Origin: JBBQXY01 sp051004815
GTDB taxonomy: Bacteria > Chloroflexota > Ktedonobacteria > Ktedonobacterales > Ktedonobacteraceae
Direction of reading: 5' to 3'
NCBI GenBank assembly: GCA_051004815.1
Contig: JBPCJY010000047.1
Location: 1 to 7,066, forward strand
Length of the DNA stretch: 7,066 nucleotides
Positions 1 to 6,902 of this stretch are shown here, one piece after another (the stretch's first letter is position 1; each line of letters opens with the position of its first letter). A program made the position numbers and the translations under genes. A model generated the notes under the pieces. The model was not told the DNA's origin and did not search any database. It was given only the letters and a program-made list of their open reading frames with translations.

Positions 1-26
1 GACGTGGGGGGAAAGGTCTTGTCATC

Positions 27-57
27 GGGAGGGAAAGGAGGGGTTGGGTTGGGGGGG
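27..57 (+). other. G-quadruplex-prone G-rich tract
   Basis: Runs of three or more G occur at 27-29, 31-33, 40-43, 46-48 and 51-57, with a further run at 6-11. The tracts from 31 to 57 are separated by loops of 6, 2 and 2 bases, which satisfies the usual G3+N1-7 pattern for an intramolecular quadruplex on the + strand. It lies about 170 bases upstream of the aldo/keto reductase start, so it could fall in the promoter region or the 5' untranslated RNA. Folding and function are inferred. Confidence 0.5.
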
Positions 58-104
58 CAAAGAGGTCTTTTGTTCCGCTAAGGAGGACAGGCGGGACCTC
101 TTGC
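57..104 (+). other. Possible long hairpin with a Shine-Dalgarno-like sequence in its loop
   Basis: AAGAGGTC (60-67) is exactly complementary to GACCTCTT (95-102). GC at 57-58 and 103-104 extends the stem across a one-base bulge. CCGC (75-78) can add an inner stem with GCGG (91-94). The apical loop contains AAGGAGG (80-86), a strong ribosome-binding-like sequence with no start codon at usable distance (nearest TTG at 101). No U-run follows, so it does not look like an intrinsic terminator. It could be leader RNA structure or a remnant of an upstream gene. The role is unknown. Confidence 0.3.
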
Positions 105-210
105 AAGCCCACTCACAGGTAGCCTTATCTCCAAATGTCAGAGCAATGAGTTTGTATGTTGACACGTTTTCCACGCGTAAATCGTGCTCACAGGTAAAGG
201 CAAAAATAAA

Positions 211-216
211 GAGGAG
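211..216 (+). promoter_or_regulatory. Ribosome binding site of the aldo/keto reductase
   Basis: GAGGAG lies 7 bases before the ATG at 224. It fixes this ATG as the start, in preference to the TTG at 44 that opens the same frame further upstream. Confidence 0.8.
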
Positions 217-223
217 TACAACC

Positions 224-1123
224 ATGGAAACGCGTCAATTAGGGAAAACCGCTATGCAGGTGAGCGTGCTGGGCTTTGGGGGAGTAGAAATAGATGGGAC
301 ATCACTGGCGGATGTTGAGCAATTATTAGGCAGCGCACTCGACGCAGGCATCAATGTGATTGATACAGCCGAGTGTTATGGCGACAGCGAAGACTTAATT
401 GGTCGTGCTGTGGCAAGCAGACGAAGTGATTACTTCCTATTCACAAAATGTGGTCACGCGGTTGGCGACGAACTGCCCGCTTATCCTGATTGGGACCCGC
501 GCTTGCTGACGGCCAGCATCGAGCGCAGCCTACGACGCTTGCGTACAGACCACGTTGATCTGCTCCAGCTGCATAGCTGCTCGCTTGATGTCTTGCGTAA
601 AGGCGACGTTATTAAGGTGTTAGAGAAGGCAAAACGTGAAGGCAAAACCCGCTATATCGGCTATAGCGGCGATAACGAAGATGCACGCTATGCTATTCAT
701 ACAGGTGCTTTTGATACGCTACAAACTTCTGTTAATATCGCCGATCAGCAAGAGATCGACTTTACCATACCCGCCGCTCGTGAGAGAGGCATGGGCATCA
801 TTGCCAAGCGTCCCATTGCCGAGGGCGTCTGGCTTCACGAGACCTTGGAGAAAAACGACTATGCCTACCCCTACTGGGAACGCCTCCAAACACTCAAATA
901 CGACTTCTTAGCAAGCGGTTCCGCGACTTCCATTGCGACCGCACTACGCTTCACTTTAAGCGTACCAGGCGTGGACGTAGCCATTCTCGGCACCACAAGT
1001 GTCGAGCACATGCGCCAAAACATCGCTATGCTATCGGCGGGCAACCTCTCGTCAGACGAGTTCAATACTATTCGCGCTCTCTGGGAGCAGCGAGCCGACC
1101 AACACTGGCTAGGTCAAGTGTAA
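224..1123 (+). CDS. Aldo/keto reductase family oxidoreductase
   Basis: Encodes 299 residues. Members of this family are cytosolic NADP(H)-dependent enzymes that reduce aldehydes and ketones on a TIM barrel; the substrate here cannot be told. The N terminus has the family pattern LGKTAMQVSVLGFGG. The catalytic tetrad is complete: D47 and Y52 in IDTAECYG, K75 in FTKCGH, and H117 in LLQLHS. Late cofactor-binding elements are present (IIAKRP near 184-190, then VPGVDVAILGTTS). The length is normal for the shorter 'predicted oxidoreductase' branch of the superfamily. The ATG at 224 is chosen because GAGGAG precedes it by 7 bases and the homologous N terminus begins there. The frame stays open upstream to a TTG at 44, but those 60 residues look unlike a protein domain. 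It reads toward the restriction-modification gene and ends 53 bp from it. No convincing promoter was found. Family is certain, substrate unknown. Confidence 0.93.
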   Translation: METRQLGKTAMQVSVLGFGGVEIDGTSLADVEQLLGSALDAGINVIDTAECYGDSEDLIGRAVASRRSDYFLFTKCGHAVGDELPAYPDWDPRLLTASIERSLRRLRTDHVDLLQLHSCSLDVLRKGDVIKVLEKAKREGKTRYIGYSGDNEDARYAIHTGAFDTLQTSVNIADQQEIDFTIPAARERGMGIIAKRPIAEGVWLHETLEKNDYAYPYWERLQTLKYDFLASGSATSIATALRFTLSVPGVDVAILGTTSVEHMRQNIAMLSAGNLSSDEFNTIRALWEQRADQHWLGQV

Positions 1124-1176
1124 ATAATTGTTTTTGCCGCTCTGATTGTATCACAGCTGACCACGTATGGGCCGGT

Positions 1177-4100
1177 TCACCACTCCCCATACTTATATTT
1201 CGTCTCTCGTTCGATCAACTCAATCTCCTCGTTGGAGAGGTCAAAGGCACGGTAGACTTCCGCGTTCAGGGCGGTTTCCAGGCGGACAATCTCGTCCGTT
1301 AGTGTGCCGATCTCGGCGGTACGTTCGCGCAAGAAGGCTTCCCAATCGTCGCGCTCTTTGAGGGGAATGTCGCGCTTGAAGACTTTGAGCAGTTCGTCGC
1401 GCAGTTCCTTAAAGGACAGTTCCCACCACGCCGTCAGCCGTTGATTGAGCTTGCCCTGAGCGGTACCCAAATCGCCCTGGATGCGATACGTCGTTTTGCG
1501 CCGCACCTCGTAACGTTGCCGGGCCACCGTGGTAAGTTGCTGTGCCAATGTGCCAATTGTTTCGCGCTGGGTATCAGTCAGGGGTGGGATGGGAAGATTT
1601 TTCATGAATTGAGTAAAATGTTGATAAATCAGCAGTCCAAGTCGCTCACCGAGAGGAGCACAAAGCTTTGTGATACAAAACCACGTTAATCGTGATTGAA
1701 GAATGCCTAAGAGTGCTATATCAGTTGAAGGGATAATATAGCCTTTATTATTGATAAATTGCCCTTGCTCATCCCAGGAAAAGCGAGGAAACTTTGCAAT
1801 ATCAGGCCAAAAAATTTTCGTTTGCTCAAACGCATTATAGTAATCGCAAGGGCGTAATTCCCACCAGAATTGTCCTTTGTCCTGGCGTTTACGGGCGGCA
1901 TCCTCAAATGGCTTGAGATAGGCAGACAATGTTGGGTGTTTCTTAGCAAACTGTTCCCAGGCTGCTGTTTCATTCATATCAAGATTGGAGAAAGTTTTTA
2001 CCGTCCAGCCATTTGGTAAACAAATCAACCAGCGACCTTCATTCTCTTGATACCATGGGCGTAAATCTTCGCCACGGAGCATGGGTTTGATTAGTGAAGC
2101 ACACGAGGGATCGTCCTTCACTAATCTATCCCTTGTCGCCTGGTTGATGATAAATGCCTCATTCAGCCCTGTCTTTATACCGTAATACATGTGTCCATCG
2201 ACAACTTCTCCTAACGGTTTCCCTGTTGCCATGATTTTCGTAAACAAAGAACGGGGCGCGTCGCCTGTCATTTGCCAACCGGTATCAAGCTGGTCGTGAA
2301 TGGAAAGCGCGAATAACTTATCAGCAAGCTGCGCGCGAAAACCTGTGATACTCTCACCACGCCCAAAGATTGCTGCTTGTGCTACATACCCGTCTAATGG
2401 TTGTGTTTTGCGGACAATTTGAATAGATGGACTGAGGTCGGGTGCGTCAGCAAAGACGCGCGTATTCCCTAGATCAACGATTGTTTCAATCGTTGTTTGG
2501 GTGCGGAGGTGCTGACGCAAAGGTGTGGCGTAGTTAGTACGCAGCCACATATTACTGCTGATGTATGCGAGGCGACCGTCTGTGCGGAGGAGGTGCAGGC
2601 CCTGGGCAAAGAAGTAGACGAAGAGATCGGCGACGCCGTGATAGACATCGTAGTGGGTGCGGTAGAAGGGTTTGTCGGGGCCAAGTTGTTCCTGGCGCAC
2701 GTAGGGCGGGTTGCCGATGACGACATCGAAGCCCGCTTTATCGCCGCGGGGCTGGCCTGAGCTATCAAAGAAAATAGAGGGAAATTCGAGCTCCCAGTGA
2801 AAGAAGCGTCGCTTACTGGCGAGAGCGTTGGCCTCTTGCAGCCATGTCGCGAACTCTGGCAGCGACTGGTGGCCGTTGGTTTTGCCCAGGGCCGCGTTGG
2901 CCAGTGGTCGCCAGAGGTTTTCGTCGATGGTGAGGTCATAATAGATGGCGACGCCCAGGTTGGCGAGCGAGCGGTACTTTTCGCTGAAACGGTGGCGCAG
3001 TTCCTCGTAGGCGGCTTCTTGCTCTTTCACGTCTTTGAGGGTGATACCGGGACTATGCTCAATGGCGGTGATGGAGGCCAGGGCGGAACTCATGCTGTGC
3101 AGAAACTCTTCATCGGCCAACATGGACAATTGTCCGGCCTCTTGCGCACGCACTGCTGCTTGTTGGGTGTGTTGTCGCGCCTGTTTGGCGGCGGGATGTT
3201 GATCGACGGCAACCTGGCTCAACCAGGAGCCAACGAGGGCGTTGCCGGGGCGGAGATGGTGGTCGAGAAAGCTCAAGGGGCGGTCTTTGGCGGCGGTCGT
3301 GAGCCAGAGCGAGAGCTTGGCGAGTTCGACGGCCAGCGGGTTGAGGTCCACGCCATAGATGCATTGCTGGACGACACGCCTTTTCCAATAGGACAGTTCC
3401 GCTTCACCCTTCTCGATGCTTTCACCGATTTCCTCCGGTTGCACGCCTAGCTCCACGAGGTAACGAGCGATATATTCCGTGACCTCAACGGGAAAGTGAC
3501 CACTGCCCATGGAGGGGTCGAGGACGTTGACCGATAAGACCGCTTGCACGCGCTCGGCGTCGCTCTGCGCCTCGCACACGGCAGCGTCTAAGGCGGGTCG
3601 GACGGCCTCGTCAACCATGTATTTGACGATATAGTCGGGCGTGTAATAGCTGCCGGTGAGCTTGCGCTCGCCGAGGTCTGTCACCAGATAGGTTTCGCCG
3701 GCGCGGAAGGTGACGGCGATGTCCTTCTTCGCGACACCCTGGGCGGGAACAATCTTGCTGGTTGAGCGCAGTTCCACCATCGGTTCCGTGGCGACTTGCA
3801 GGGTATATTCCAAGAGGCCCTCGTAGATAGTGCCCAGATGCCGTTCGGCCAAATCGCGGTAGTCCACAAACCTGCTATTGACACGAGACAATTTATCAAT
3901 GGCCTGGCAGAGGCTTACATCACCGACCGTGTAGTGTTCCAGGAAGCTGTGCCGTGTTGGATCGAAGAGACCGCCATTAAAGGTGGTGATTCGCAAGTCT
4001 GAACTGCCCTCATTGATAGCGCGGAACAGGTCTTTGAGGCGTGTCCAGTAGGTGCTTGTGCTGGGAAAAACAAGCCCTTCTTGTAAGTCTTCGATGGCGT

Positions 4101-5091
4101 CATGCTTGATGGCATAGAGGCTGTATTTGCGAGCATAGACGCGGTTCTCCTGTAAGGGCAAGAGGTCACGCGCCTCGGCGTAGAGGATAAAGAGCAGCCG
4201 GTAGAGCAAGATGAGGGAATTGTCGTAGATCTGCTTGTAGGTGTCCGCGGTTGCTGGCAGCTTATTGCCTGGATAGTTCAGAAAGCCCTGGGCCACGAAG
4301 CGCAGCGCATCATAGACCTGTTGACGCAGGCTGTTGCTCACGCCCTGCGCATAGTCGGTGCTGGCGGTCAGGATGCGTTCCAGGGTGAGTTGTCCCGCCT
4401 CAAAAGCCTGGCGGCGAAAGAACGCGTAGAAATACGTGAAGCTGCGCACGTCATTGGCCTCTAACAAGGCGGGCAAGTCGATCTCATAGAAAATATCCAG
4501 TTTGTGCGCGGTACGAGTATGATACAGTCGCCAGTGCCGTCCGTTGGTGAGGATGCCCCATGGCAGACCACTGTGGAGCATATAGAAGAAAATCTGGTAA
4601 GAAGGGTTTTTGTTGGAGAATGAGTCGCTGCTTTTGCTGCTGCTCGCCACTGTGCGGTCGAGCGGCAATTCCCAGGCCTTGGCGTCGCCAACGGCAAAGG
4701 CTCCCTGGCGTAGATCATCCTCGGTCAGGACTCTTTTCTGTTTATTGGCAAGGCGGGCGGCTTCATCCTGGTAGAAGAAATAATCCGGGCGTTGTGTGCC
4801 ATCCGAGACTTTCAGCGGAACCTGCACCTCGAAGCTATGTCCAAGTATACGTAGCACGGGCCGAATCCAGTCTTCCTCGGTCTGTGCCTCATTTTTGGCA
4901 TTGGGTGTAAATTGTGCGAACAGTTGCTGGAGTTGGCGCAAGATGGGCGCGGCCTCGATTTCGGCCAGGTGCCAGTCATATTGCCATGGTGCCTCCTTGG
5001 GCAGGATATGTTCGAGAAAATAATCGGAGAAAAGTCGTTGGTTGTGGCGTGCAGCCTTACCAGACAACGACTGTTGGGCGTTTTGTGTCAC
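1177..5091 (-). CDS. Type IIG (single-chain) restriction endonuclease / N6-adenine DNA methyltransferase, Eco57I-like
   Basis: Encodes 1304 residues from a GTG start, preceded by AGGAAAGG at 8 bases. The enzyme should methylate adenine in its own site and cut unmodified DNA. A PD-(D/E)XK nuclease is suggested near residues 60-200: RPDYFF (D103), FAVGDAKAW (D136, K138) and a following YQIFFYM (Q166), then a Ser-rich stretch at 149-160. The N6-methyltransferase spans roughly 475-900. It has motif X-like TGSYYTPDYIV, SAM-binding VLDPSMGSGHF (D525-F533), GVDLNPLAVELAKLSLWL (D582) and catalytic VVIGNPPYV (N794-Y797). Residues about 950-1180 resemble a TaqI-type target-recognition domain (GYIIPSTDIALLGILQSRL, later LPIPPLT). 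The last 120 residues look helical or coiled-coil. The recognition part is much less GC-rich than the rest. It is probably co-transcribed with gpsA 36 bp upstream. No partner subunit, separate methylase or BREX/DISARM gene is seen. PglX-like methylases are the main alternative, but they lack the nuclease end. The recognition site cannot be predicted. Confidence 0.9.
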   Translation of the reverse strand: MTQNAQQSLSGKAARHNQRLFSDYFLEHILPKEAPWQYDWHLAEIEAAPILRQLQQLFAQFTPNAKNEAQTEEDWIRPVLRILGHSFEVQVPLKVSDGTQRPDYFFYQDEAARLANKQKRVLTEDDLRQGAFAVGDAKAWELPLDRTVASSSKSSDSFSNKNPSYQIFFYMLHSGLPWGILTNGRHWRLYHTRTAHKLDIFYEIDLPALLEANDVRSFTYFYAFFRRQAFEAGQLTLERILTASTDYAQGVSNSLRQQVYDALRFVAQGFLNYPGNKLPATADTYKQIYDNSLILLYRLLFILYAEARDLLPLQENRVYARKYSLYAIKHDAIEDLQEGLVFPSTSTYWTRLKDLFRAINEGSSDLRITTFNGGLFDPTRHSFLEHYTVGDVSLCQAIDKLSRVNSRFVDYRDLAERHLGTIYEGLLEYTLQVATEPMVELRSTSKIVPAQGVAKKDIAVTFRAGETYLVTDLGERKLTGSYYTPDYIVKYMVDEAVRPALDAAVCEAQSDAERVQAVLSVNVLDPSMGSGHFPVEVTEYIARYLVELGVQPEEIGESIEKGEAELSYWKRRVVQQCIYGVDLNPLAVELAKLSLWLTTAAKDRPLSFLDHHLRPGNALVGSWLSQVAVDQHPAAKQARQHTQQAAVRAQEAGQLSMLADEEFLHSMSSALASITAIEHSPGITLKDVKEQEAAYEELRHRFSEKYRSLANLGVAIYYDLTIDENLWRPLANAALGKTNGHQSLPEFATWLQEANALASKRRFFHWELEFPSIFFDSSGQPRGDKAGFDVVIGNPPYVRQEQLGPDKPFYRTHYDVYHGVADLFVYFFAQGLHLLRTDGRLAYISSNMWLRTNYATPLRQHLRTQTTIETIVDLGNTRVFADAPDLSPSIQIVRKTQPLDGYVAQAAIFGRGESITGFRAQLADKLFALSIHDQLDTGWQMTGDAPRSLFTKIMATGKPLGEVVDGHMYYGIKTGLNEAFIINQATRDRLVKDDPSCASLIKPMLRGEDLRPWYQENEGRWLICLPNGWTVKTFSNLDMNETAAWEQFAKKHPTLSAYLKPFEDAARKRQDKGQFWWELRPCDYYNAFEQTKIFWPDIAKFPRFSWDEQGQFINNKGYIIPSTDIALLGILQSRLTWFCITKLCAPLGERLGLLIYQHFTQFMKNLPIPPLTDTQRETIGTLAQQLTTVARQRYEVRRKTTYRIQGDLGTAQGKLNQRLTAWWELSFKELRDELLKVFKRDIPLKERDDWEAFLRERTAEIGTLTDEIVRLETALNAEVYRAFDLSNEEIELIERETKYKYGEW

Positions 5092-5099
5092 GATAGAAG

Positions 5100-5107
5100 C
5101 CTTTCCT
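5100..5107 (-). promoter_or_regulatory. Ribosome binding site of the type IIG gene
   Basis: Read on the - strand, AGGAAAGG stands 8 bases before the GTG at 5091-5089. It supports this non-ATG start and lies within the 36-bp gap after gpsA, consistent with separate translation from a shared transcript. Confidence 0.65.
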
Positions 5108-5127
5108 GCTACCTTCTATTACCTAAC

Positions 5128-6144
5128 CTATGCGTCGATAATCCCTTCCAATTCGTCTTTGGGGTCGCGCATCATGAGTTGTGGGACGGCTTTGCGGGGG
5201 TCTAGCCCCTCGAAAAGAACCCTGCCGAGTTGCCGGGTGATGGGCATCTCTACATTATAACGAGTGGCGAGTTGCAGCGCGGCTTTGGTGGTGTAAACGC
5301 CTTCGGCGACGCTGTGTGTCGAGGCGAGAATGTCATCCAGCTTTTCCCCTGCCGCCAGCCGTCGGCCCAGTTGATGGTTGCGACTCAACGGGCTGGCGCA
5401 GGTGGCGATGAGGTCGCCCATGCCGGCCAGGCCGGAGAAGGTGAGGGGATGCGCTCCGGCGGCGATGCCCAGGCGAGCGATTTCCGCCAGGCCGCGCGTG
5501 ATGAAGGCGGCTTTGGCGTTGTCGCCATAGCCCATGCCGTCGTTAAAGCCGGCCCCGATGGCGATGATGTTTTTTAAGGCTCCGGCCAGTTCGATGCCGA
5601 CCATATCGCTGGCGGTATAGACGCGGAAGCTGGTGGTGGTGAGCAGGGTACGGGCATGGGTGGCAATGTCTAGCTCGTGGGCGGCGACGACGGCGGCGGT
5701 AGGTTTCTTTTCGGCCACCTCACGCGAGATATTGGGGCCACTGAGGACGGCGATACGCTGCTGCGCGTGGGGAAGTTCTTCCGCGATGACCTCGCTCATG
5801 CGCTTGAGGCTGCTGATTTCGATGCCTTTGCTGGCTGTGACCAGCAAGGTGTCTTTGCCGAGGTGGGGGGCGAGCAGGCGTACATTTTCGCGCATGCTCT
5901 GTGATGGTGTGACGAGGAGCAGCATGTCCTGGCCCTGGACTGCTTCGGTGATGGTGGGTGTGACTTGTAAGAGCGCGGGAAAGCGTATCCCTGGTAGGAA
6001 GAGGATGTTTTCACGCTGTTGCTGCATGGCTAAGGCCCGTGCGGGTCGATGTTCCCACAGCGTGGTGGCGATGCCTTTATTCGCCAGGAGGAAAGCGAGT
6101 GTTGTTCCCCAGGCTCCGCTGCCGATGACCCCAACCGATACCAT
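5128..6144 (-). CDS. gpsA: Glycerol-3-phosphate dehydrogenase [NAD(P)+]
   Basis: Encodes 338 residues, the usual full length. It is a cytosolic enzyme that reduces dihydroxyacetone phosphate to sn-glycerol-3-phosphate, the backbone precursor of membrane phospholipids. The N-terminal Rossmann fold carries GSGAWGT (GxGxxG, residues 8-13). The family signatures follow in order: LLVTPSQSMRE (76-86), VTASKGIE (K106), VLSGPNISREVAEKKPT (133-149), ELAGALKNIIAIGAG with the catalytic-position lysine K191, FSGLAGMGDLIATCASPLSRN (from 237, including D244, R255 and N256), and VAEGVYTTKAA. The ATG start fits the family N terminus, although only a weak purine stretch (GAGATAGAG) precedes it. In many bacteria gpsA sits beside plsY or der; neither is in the window, and the next gene downstream is the type IIG enzyme. 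The gene is clearly GC-rich (44 of 60 bases at 5401-5460), unlike the neighbouring transposase gene. Confidence 0.97.
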   Translation of the reverse strand: MVSVGVIGSGAWGTTLAFLLANKGIATTLWEHRPARALAMQQQRENILFLPGIRFPALLQVTPTITEAVQGQDMLLLVTPSQSMRENVRLLAPHLGKDTLLVTASKGIEISSLKRMSEVIAEELPHAQQRIAVLSGPNISREVAEKKPTAAVVAAHELDIATHARTLLTTTSFRVYTASDMVGIELAGALKNIIAIGAGFNDGMGYGDNAKAAFITRGLAEIARLGIAAGAHPLTFSGLAGMGDLIATCASPLSRNHQLGRRLAAGEKLDDILASTHSVAEGVYTTKAALQLATRYNVEMPITRQLGRVLFEGLDPRKAVPQLMMRDPKDELEGIIDA

Positions 6145-6193
6145 TGCTCTATCTCTGCTTTCTGTTGCGTGGATGGTGGTTTTTTATGTGGTC

Positions 6194-6199
6194 ATTGTA
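6194..6199 (-). promoter_or_regulatory. Candidate -10 element for gpsA
   Basis: On the - strand this reads TACAAT, one mismatch from TATAAT, about 50 bases upstream of the gpsA ATG. The best -35 match, TTGCGG, falls inside the REP hairpin at 6210-6236 with a long 19-base spacer. This is a weak prediction that assumes a sigma70-like consensus. Confidence 0.3.
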
Positions 6200-6209
6200 G
6201 CATAGTCCA

Positions 6210-6236
6210 CCAGGGCGACCGCAAGGGTCGCCCTGG
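6210..6236. repeat. REP-like palindrome, perfect 11-bp stem
   Basis: Arms CCAGGGCGACC (6210-6220) and GGTCGCCCTGG (6226-6236) are exact reverse complements around the 5-base loop GCAAG. The first 24 bases recur identically at 6978-7001 on the other side of the transposase gene. The length, GC-rich stem and position beside a RAYT gene fit a repetitive extragenic palindrome. This copy lacks GTAG at its - strand foot (TCCA instead). It lies 81 bp past the transposase stop and 65 bp before the gpsA start, with no U-run to make it an intrinsic terminator. Confidence 0.8.
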
Positions 6237-6238
6237 AA

Positions 6239-6261
6239 CCCTTGCGGTCGCCCTGGAACCC
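6239..6261. repeat. Inverted partial REP copy with decayed fragments after it
   Basis: CCCTTGCGGTCGCCCTGG (6239-6256) is the exact reverse complement of 6210-6227, so the two form an 18-bp inverted pair with an 11-base spacer. GGTCGCCCTGGAACCC also occurs as a direct repeat at 6226-6241 and 6246-6261. The arm at 6210-6220 therefore has two possible partners. Shorter look-alikes, CCCTGGGAACC (6271-6281) and CACCCTGG (6284-6291), suggest older decayed copies. Known REP clusters often occur as such inverted pairs (BIMEs). Confidence 0.65.
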
Positions 6262-6325
6262 ACACCATTGCCCTGGGAACCGTCACCCTGGCCCATAACA
6301 TTACGCTGGTGGGAAACCAAAAGAG

Positions 6326-6811
6326 TTAGACATTGTTTTGTTGTTTCCGTTTCATGGGATTATCGCGAATATATTGCCGTGTTTGCTCCAGGTCATTTGC
6401 GTCGCGGATAATACGATCAAAGTAGCGAGGTTGCCAGATGAGGCCAGAGCATTCCATGTCCGTTGCTTTAATATGATGCAGCCATTCAACAACGATGATT
6501 GATTTATACGCACCGATAACCTGCCCAAGGGTCGTGCACTTTTCGGCGTTGCCTTCCAGGTGAATAATGAAATGGATGTGATCGGGCATAATGACAAATT
6601 CGTCCAAGGTTAAACCGGGATATCTGGCTGGCAATGCTTCCCATGTTTTCCGCACAATCGCACGTAATTCGGATATTTCAAAAACGGGTTGAAATTCTTT
6701 TGCACGAATGGTAATGAAATACGTTCCTGTCCAGCCATAATTATGGCTGGACAAACGGGTTGATTGCCTTTTGTTACGGAATGCAAATTTCGAATCATAT
6801 TTTTTATGCAC
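6326..6811 (-). CDS. REP-associated tyrosine transposase (RAYT), IS200-like Y1 HUH family
   Basis: Encodes 161 residues and looks intact. Such proteins are single-strand DNA nucleases that cleave and join at REP hairpins and are usually domesticated single-copy genes without insertion-sequence ends. Motifs in order: RLSSHNYGWTGTYFITI (residues 19-35, the family N-terminal strand), the metal-binding MPDHIHFII with H78 and H80, IWQPRYFDRIIRD (125-137), and the nucleophile-bearing QYIRDNP with Y147. The GTG start is well fixed: AAGGAG stands 5 bases before it and an in-frame TAG lies only 15 bases upstream. REP-like hairpins flank the gene on both sides, which supports the call. It is much poorer in GC than gpsA (20 of 60 bases at 6661-6720), consistent with acquisition. 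A perfect 26-bp palindrome covers codons 20-28. Whether it still mobilises REPs cannot be seen. Confidence 0.92.
   Translation of the reverse strand: MHKKYDSKFAFRNKRQSTRLSSHNYGWTGTYFITIRAKEFQPVFEISELRAIVRKTWEALPARYPGLTLDEFVIMPDHIHFIIHLEGNAEKCTTLGQVIGAYKSIIVVEWLHHIKATDMECSGLIWQPRYFDRIIRDANDLEQTRQYIRDNPMKRKQQNNV
6728..6753. repeat. Perfect 26-bp palindrome inside the transposase gene
   Basis: The left half TGTCCAGCCATAA (6728-6740) is the exact reverse complement of the right half TTATGGCTGGACA (6741-6753), with no spacer. It encodes residues of the conserved SHNYGWTG segment. A 13-bp dyad could extrude as a cruciform, fold in the mRNA near the 5' end, or bind a dimeric protein. It shares no obvious sequence with the REP arms apart from CCAG. 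The structure is certain, the function unknown. Confidence 0.85.
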
Positions 6812-6816
6812 GATGG

Positions 6817-6822
6817 CTCCTT
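6817..6822 (-). promoter_or_regulatory. Ribosome binding site of the transposase gene
   Basis: AAGGAG on the - strand lies 5 bases before the GTG at 6811-6809. Together with the in-frame TAG just upstream it settles the start codon. Confidence 0.8.
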
Positions 6823-6836
6823 CCTAGTCAATTAAT

Positions 6837-6866
6837 GTTATCAGGGCAATAGCGATTGTTTCCCAA
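6837..6866 (-). promoter_or_regulatory. Weak candidate promoter of the transposase gene
   Basis: On the - strand TTGGGA (6866-6861) and GATAAC (6842-6837) are 18 bases apart, each matching four of six consensus positions. They lie 26 or more bases upstream of the GTG. This is the best pair I found, but such matches are common by chance. Confidence 0.2.
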
Positions 6867-6902
6867 AGCGACCATAGGCCATCCGTTGTTTTCCACCCTA
6901 AC

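Noticed and set aside
159..187. TTGACA at 159-164 as a -35 box for the reductase
   Set aside because: No acceptable -10 hexamer is found at 16-18 bases spacing; the sequence there is TCGTGC.
44..223. N-terminal extension of the aldo/keto reductase from a TTG start
   Set aside because: The 60 extra residues do not resemble family sequence. The ATG at 224 has GAGGAG at 7 bases and begins with the family N-terminal motif.
1139..1157. Hairpin between the convergent genes as a bidirectional terminator
   Set aside because: The stem GCT/AGC plus TGAT/ATCA has an internal mismatch and only seven pairs. No T-run follows it on either strand in the right place.
2797..3450. 217-codon open frame on the + strand
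   Set aside because: It lies wholly antisense to the methyltransferase part of the type IIG gene. Its Gly/Val-rich translation has no recognisable domain and is explained by GC-biased codons of the real gene.
1177..5091. BREX PglX or DISARM methylase instead of type IIG
   Set aside because: The N-terminal nuclease-like motifs (D103, D136-x-K138) are not expected in PglX, and no other BREX or DISARM genes are present. DISARM partners outside the window cannot be excluded.
5633..6205. 190-codon open frame on the + strand
   Set aside because: It is a shadow of gpsA on the opposite strand, and its translation has no family features.
6326..6811. Complete IS200/IS605 insertion sequence
   Set aside because: No tnpB or characteristic IS ends were found. 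The repeats around it are REP-like palindromes, and the protein motifs fit RAYT better.
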